Origin: Pseudanabaena minima
GTDB lineage: Bacteria > Cyanobacteriota > Cyanobacteriia > Pseudanabaenales > Pseudanabaenaceae
Reading direction: 5' to 3'
DNA length: 64,000 nt
NCBI RefSeq assembly: GCF_051131155.1
Contig: NZ_CP159508.1
Coordinates: forward strand, 2,418,001-2,482,000
In this document: positions 60,975 to 64,000 of the stretch, one piece after another
Layout of the letters: the number at the start of each line of letters is the position of its first letter
How positions within the stretch are numbered: the stretch's first letter is position 1
Program-made: the position numbers and the translations under genes
The notes under the pieces: model-generated
The model's database searches: none
Told to the model about the DNA's origin: nothing
What the model saw: only the letters and a program-made list of their open reading frames with translations

Positions 60975-61137
60975 CTGATGTTACGTGGAACTCAGATGAT
61001 GAATCTCTTGCTGCAAGCATTACAGGGCAACCACGGGGGGATTGCCCCTACTCCAATAATTTGATTTTGTAGGGGCAATCCCCCGTTCCAGTCCTAGACT
61101 TAGATGATTGCAGGAATTCCATCCACGTAACACCAGC
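60975..61137. mobile_element. 163-bp MITE, copy 2
   Basis: Ends CTGATGTTACGTGGAACTCA and (complement) GCTGGTGTTACGTGGATGG; TAATAA at both sides (60969-60974 and 61138-61143 region) is a perfect target duplication. The interior matches copy 1 (ATGATGAATCTCTTGCTG, GGGCAACCACGG, GGATTGCCCCTAC). It separates hsdR from the WGR gene. Confidence 0.85.
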
Positions 61138-61145
61138 TAATAAAT

Positions 61146-62582
61146 TTATACATAACGCTTAATATCTCCATAGACCCGATAGAAACCACCTCGCGCTGAC
61201 TCGCGCAACTCCTGCACCCAATACCTTGCACCCTCTTCCCGAATATCCCGCGGGAATTGCACAAACCAATCAGAATTGTATCCGTCAGAAACAGCCCGTA
61301 CCCTCAATTCACTACCTTTTCGGAAGCACTCGACAATTACCCCTTGTCCTGATGCGATCGAACTAGTGGAACTAGTCGTCTCAATCGGTGTATTTACGGA
61401 AACCGCTGATGTAGAAGGGTTAGCCTGAATTTGTCGAGTTTGTGGTAGTTGCCCTGTCTGCGCCGAGGCGATCGCCTCAGTCGAAGCATCGACACATGCC
61501 AAAACGCCATCGGTAGTTACGAGATAGAGGCGATCGCCTAAAAACTGCATCGAGAGGGCTGAACCACAACCCGTTCCCAATTTCCAAAGCCGCTTACCTG
61601 ATGTTTCAAAGCAATAGATCGAAGAAGAACTATCTCCTGCAAAGACATACTTACCACCTTTGGAAGTGGCACAGGAATAGACGGAAGCATCACAGGTATA
61701 AATTTGTTCAACTTCACCCTGCTTACTTAAGCGATAAAGTTGCTTCGCAGAAGTTCCTGCATAGACACCTTCTCCTTCTAACCAACCAAAGAGAACTGCA
61801 CCATTAGTCTTTTGTTGCCATAGTTGCCTTCCTGCGTCTAAATCGTAGGCGGTTACGCCTCCATGATGTCCATGATAGAGGTTTGTCCCATCGCAACGTA
61901 CCATCCAGCCTGCTTGTCCTTGGCTGAGTCTTGTCCATTGCTCCCCTGTTGGTTCGATCTTGACGATCGCGCCATTGGCATCGGAAACCGCTAGCGTACC
62001 GTCGTAAATATCGAGCCAGTAAATGTCAATATTTGGATCGATTTCGTAGGCGAGACGAGGTAATTTGCCGCTGAGGTCGTAAACATTACCATCATCACAA
62101 CCCACGTAAATCCAAATATCATCGGCAACTATACATTTCACCCCTTCAGGCAATTGGAACTGGTTATTGATCTGCCCTTGGTGATCTAAATTAAACACTT
62201 GTCCCCGTTGATTTCCCAGCCAACAGCGATCGCTGTCGATAAAAATACCAAAAGCCGCCGAGCTAGACCGAAATGACCATAAAATCGGGGCGCGGGTTGC
62301 GGTAGAAGCCACACTTACTAATGAACGACGGGTAACGGATCGCTTTTGACGTTCTCCCATCACCGCTGGGGCATAACCTTTGCGTTTTTTCTCATTAATT
62401 TTTTTGGCTGCTTCGGCATGTGCTTTCTCAGCAGTGGGATAGGTTTTATTTTGTTGTTGACCTTTGTCGCCAATGCGTCCGTAGCGAATTCGCACCTCCG
62501 CACCCTCCACGATGACCTCATAGAACTTGTGCGATCCTTGATCGCCTTCCGATAGTTCTAGATAAGTGATGTCTAAACTCAT
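61146..62582 (-). CDS. WGR-domain beta-propeller protein
   Basis: 478 residues. An N-terminal WGR domain (about 1-78; KFYEVIVEGAEVRIRYGRIG with the signature Trp replaced by Tyr, DKGQQQNKTYPTAEKAHAEA), which in PARPs and related proteins binds DNA ends or poly-ADP-ribose partners. A basic linker (about 78-95) precedes a propeller (about 100-375) paralogous to that at 49829. A Thr/Ser-rich linker follows, then a C-terminal domain (GVIVECFRKGSELRVRAVSD ... REGARYWVQELRESARGGFY-type) seen in other cyanobacterial proteins of unknown role. No signal peptide. Confidence 0.8.
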   Translation of the reverse strand: MSLDITYLELSEGDQGSHKFYEVIVEGAEVRIRYGRIGDKGQQQNKTYPTAEKAHAEAAKKINEKKRKGYAPAVMGERQKRSVTRRSLVSVASTATRAPILWSFRSSSAAFGIFIDSDRCWLGNQRGQVFNLDHQGQINNQFQLPEGVKCIVADDIWIYVGCDDGNVYDLSGKLPRLAYEIDPNIDIYWLDIYDGTLAVSDANGAIVKIEPTGEQWTRLSQGQAGWMVRCDGTNLYHGHHGGVTAYDLDAGRQLWQQKTNGAVLFGWLEGEGVYAGTSAKQLYRLSKQGEVEQIYTCDASVYSCATSKGGKYVFAGDSSSSIYCFETSGKRLWKLGTGCGSALSMQFLGDRLYLVTTDGVLACVDASTEAIASAQTGQLPQTRQIQANPSTSAVSVNTPIETTSSTSSIASGQGVIVECFRKGSELRVRAVSDGYNSDWFVQFPRDIREEGARYWVQELRESARGGFYRVYGDIKRYV

Positions 62583-62636
62583 AGTTTTACTGGCGGAGAT
62601 CGCCTACATGTTGACTTGTATGTGCTGACTGGATTA

Positions 62637-62739
62637 ATACCAATTCACGAAAGTGTAGCAACACTTTTGTGAATTGAAAACCAAACCCAGTAAGGGTTTT
62701 AAAAACAAAAAATGGCTACGCCATTTTTTGTTTTGGTAT
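62637..62739. repeat. Palindromic repeat with ATACCAA/TTGGTAT ends
   Basis: 103 bp. An inner hairpin CAATTCACGAAAGTG .. CACTTTTGTGAATTG and a second one ACAAAAAATGGCTACGCCAT; AAACCCAGTAAGGGTTT between them. Its ends match the palindrome at 3667-3713. Confidence 0.6.
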
Positions 62740-62839
62740 AACCAATTTTGCCCGATTGCTTGACTTAACGAGCAGTTGCCTTACAAAACTTCAATTCAGC
62801 TATTTGCGCGATCGCTTGTTTGAACTATATTCTTAGAGC

Positions 62840-63370
62840 ATGATGACAAACTACCGACCACCCAAAAGATGGTTGTATCCCATCGAAAAATTGTCCAAGT
62901 TTGCGGCGGCGATCGCCCTAATTGCATTTACCTGTATCCCTACTCCTGCAAAAGCTGAAACCTATATTAATAACCGCACCTGTCCTGCGGATTTTCCGAG
63001 CTTAAGTAAGGCTCTTGCTAAGGATTTACCCGACTATCTCAATCGCGTTTATAGTCGTTTGCGGATTAAACGTGAGGTGATGACCATCAGTCAACCAGAG
63101 TTGGAGCCTTTGCCCCTTGCACCCGATCAAGCCCGTGATCGCCTCCCGCAGCAGGTATTTTTATCGATCCTCGAAAGGCAAACGGGTAAAACCGCAACAT
63201 CACAACGGGCTTATTGGTTATTTTTAGTTCCTACTTCTAATGGTTGGCGACTAGCGATTGCCTTTATGCGAAATGGACAAGCCCCCCCTGTGGATGTCAG
63301 TGATGCAGCGATCGCCGATGCTACAAATAAGTGGTTGCGCGACTATTGTGATCCTCGTTATAAACTCTAA
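62840..63370 (+). CDS. Secreted hypothetical protein
   Basis: 176 residues; a signal peptide or anchor (LSKFAAAIALIAFTCIPTPAKA, likely cleaved after AKA at about 40), then a mature part with PADFPSLSKALAKDLPDYLN and YWLFLVPTSNGWRLAIAFMR, and two Cys (NRTCPADF and RDYCDPRY). It looks like a conserved cyanobacterial periplasmic protein; function unknown. Confidence 0.65.
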   Translation: MMTNYRPPKRWLYPIEKLSKFAAAIALIAFTCIPTPAKAETYINNRTCPADFPSLSKALAKDLPDYLNRVYSRLRIKREVMTISQPELEPLPLAPDQARDRLPQQVFLSILERQTGKTATSQRAYWLFLVPTSNGWRLAIAFMRNGQAPPVDVSDAAIADATNKWLRDYCDPRYKL

Positions 63371-63407
63371 AATAATAAATGTCGGCGAAACCGACATTTA
63401 TTATTTT
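63369..63407 (+). terminator. Perfect palindrome, 17-bp arms
   Basis: Arms around CGAAA, beginning at the stop of the preceding gene; the next gene starts 8 bases after it, so it separates the two transcripts. Confidence 0.65.
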
Positions 63408-63415
63408 GGAATATT

Positions 63416-64000
63416 ATGTCTTTATTTGAAACCGTGCGATCTCAAATGCCTGTGGAAGTTCCATCGCAGTTAGAACGCATGGATGCATTTTGGAAAAGTT
63501 ATCGTCAAGGTGATCAAGCGATCACCAAGGTAGTCCATACCTCACAGGAGAAGTTAAGCGACAAAGATTTTGATGCGATCGTCTGTGGTGGCACATTGGG
63601 CATATTTATCGCCTGTGCGTTGCAGCGCAAAGGCTGGCAAGTGGCAATTATTGAACAGGGGATACTGCGGGGTAGAGAACAGGAATGGAATATTTCGCGG
63701 AAAGAATTAAACGCATTTTTAGAGTCAGATTTACTCACAGAAACAGAACTAAAAACGGCGATCGCGACTGTTTATAATCCTGCTAGAGTTAGCTTTCAAG
63801 GTGGTCAAGATCTCTGGGTACGGGATATTCTCAATATTGGCGTTGATCCTGTTTATCTATTGGAAGTTCTGAAGCAAAAGTTTTTAGATGCTGGCGGCAA
63901 GTTATTTGAACAAACTGCATTTAAACAGGCGATCGCCTACGCTGACGGTGTTTCTGTAGAAGTTCTCACTCCTAGCACCTCTCCCGTAGGAAAGGAGAAT
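63416..64000 (+). CDS. CruA/CruP-like FAD enzyme, 3' end outside window
   Basis: 195 codons visible. MSLFETVRSQMPVEVPSQLE start, then a Rossmann FAD-binding motif DFDAIVCGGTLGIFIACALQ, RGREQEWNISRKEL, NPARVSFQGGQDLWVRDIL and IGVDPVYLLEVLKQKFLDAG. This matches the CruA/CruP lycopene-cyclase-related family; CruP is the closer guess. ATG at 63416 with GGAAT upstream. The last 12 codons resemble a CCCTCACCCC-type repeat, so an insert may be starting at the window edge. Confidence 0.78.
   Translation, partial: MSLFETVRSQMPVEVPSQLERMDAFWKSYRQGDQAITKVVHTSQEKLSDKDFDAIVCGGTLGIFIACALQRKGWQVAIIEQGILRGREQEWNISRKELNAFLESDLLTETELKTAIATVYNPARVSFQGGQDLWVRDILNIGVDPVYLLEVLKQKFLDAGGKLFEQTAFKQAIAYADGVSVEVLTPSTSPVGKEN
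63965..64000 (+). repeat. Possible CCCTCACCCC-type repeat at window edge
   Basis: CTCACTCCTAGCACCTCTCC resembles the ends of the repeats at 15978 and 26432, and CCGTAGGAAAGGAGAA resembles their interior. Only the first 36 bases are visible. Confidence 0.4.

Noticed and set aside
1..64000. CRISPR array
   Set aside because: No regularly spaced direct repeats were found; the repeated sequences are inverted and irregularly spaced.

Overview
The window is cyanobacterial chromosome. The octamer GCGATCGC (HIP1) occurs throughout, and several genes are cyanobacterial hallmarks: psb28, pipX, a DUF4079 membrane protein, a Delta12 desaturase, gvpG, xisI and a CruA/CruP-like FAD enzyme. Gene style and the many short palindromes suggest a Pseudanabaena-like filamentous strain, but the genus is a guess. 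All functions below come from reading motifs and recalling families; no database search was run.

Layout. 1-4.9 kb: end of a dicarboxylate symporter gene, psb28, purU, an alkyltransferase-like repair protein, a NIL-domain protein, a 1-Cys peroxiredoxin and tRNA-Leu(CAG). 4.9-10.5 kb: a decayed accessory island beside the tRNA. It holds a 5'-truncated reverse transcriptase of the kind found in defence systems, an IS4-type element whose transposase has an in-frame stop, an IS66-type element frameshifted at an A7 run, and gene fragments between and around them. 10.5-27.6 kb: mostly housekeeping: rtcB under a 32-bp palindrome, desA, pipX-ispE, a nitric-oxide defence cassette (Crp/Fnr regulator, truncated haemoglobin, Ric) with a visible FNR-type promoter, a TerB/DUF697 protein, yajQ, an aldo/keto reductase, an ABC permease, an inositol-phosphatase family protein, a GNAT-TrhO fusion and mnmE. 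28-46 kb: signalling and biosynthesis: a LOV-domain hybrid kinase followed by a GGDEF response regulator, cobH, a pentapeptide protein, gvpG, pyrD, a detached atpG, thiG, an ABC-F ATPase, a MASE1 hybrid kinase plus REC-PAS partner, and thiE. 46.7-64 kb: a DUF6930-like gene, plsY, then the most unusual locus. Here a beta-propeller/AlkD fusion and a WGR/beta-propeller protein, clear paralogues through their propellers, bracket a type I restriction-modification cluster (hsdM, hsdS, hsdR) that also carries fic, a higB/higA remnant and a lone xisI. The window ends inside a CruP-like gene.

How the genes work together. The NO cassette is a self-contained regulator-plus-effectors unit. The two kinase clusters probably signal through phosphotransfer and c-di-GMP. 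The hsd genes form a complete restriction system. The propeller proteins attach a DNA-damage-related module (AlkD glycosylase fold or WGR) to the same unexplained propeller, which is the best candidate here for an undescribed system.

A second theme is small repeats. More than 20 perfect or near-perfect palindromes sit at gene ends, often containing the stop codon. At least two 165-bp MITE-like copies with terminal inverted repeats and likely target duplications are present. Other palindromic repeats have inserted in frame inside mnmE and hsdM and are translated.
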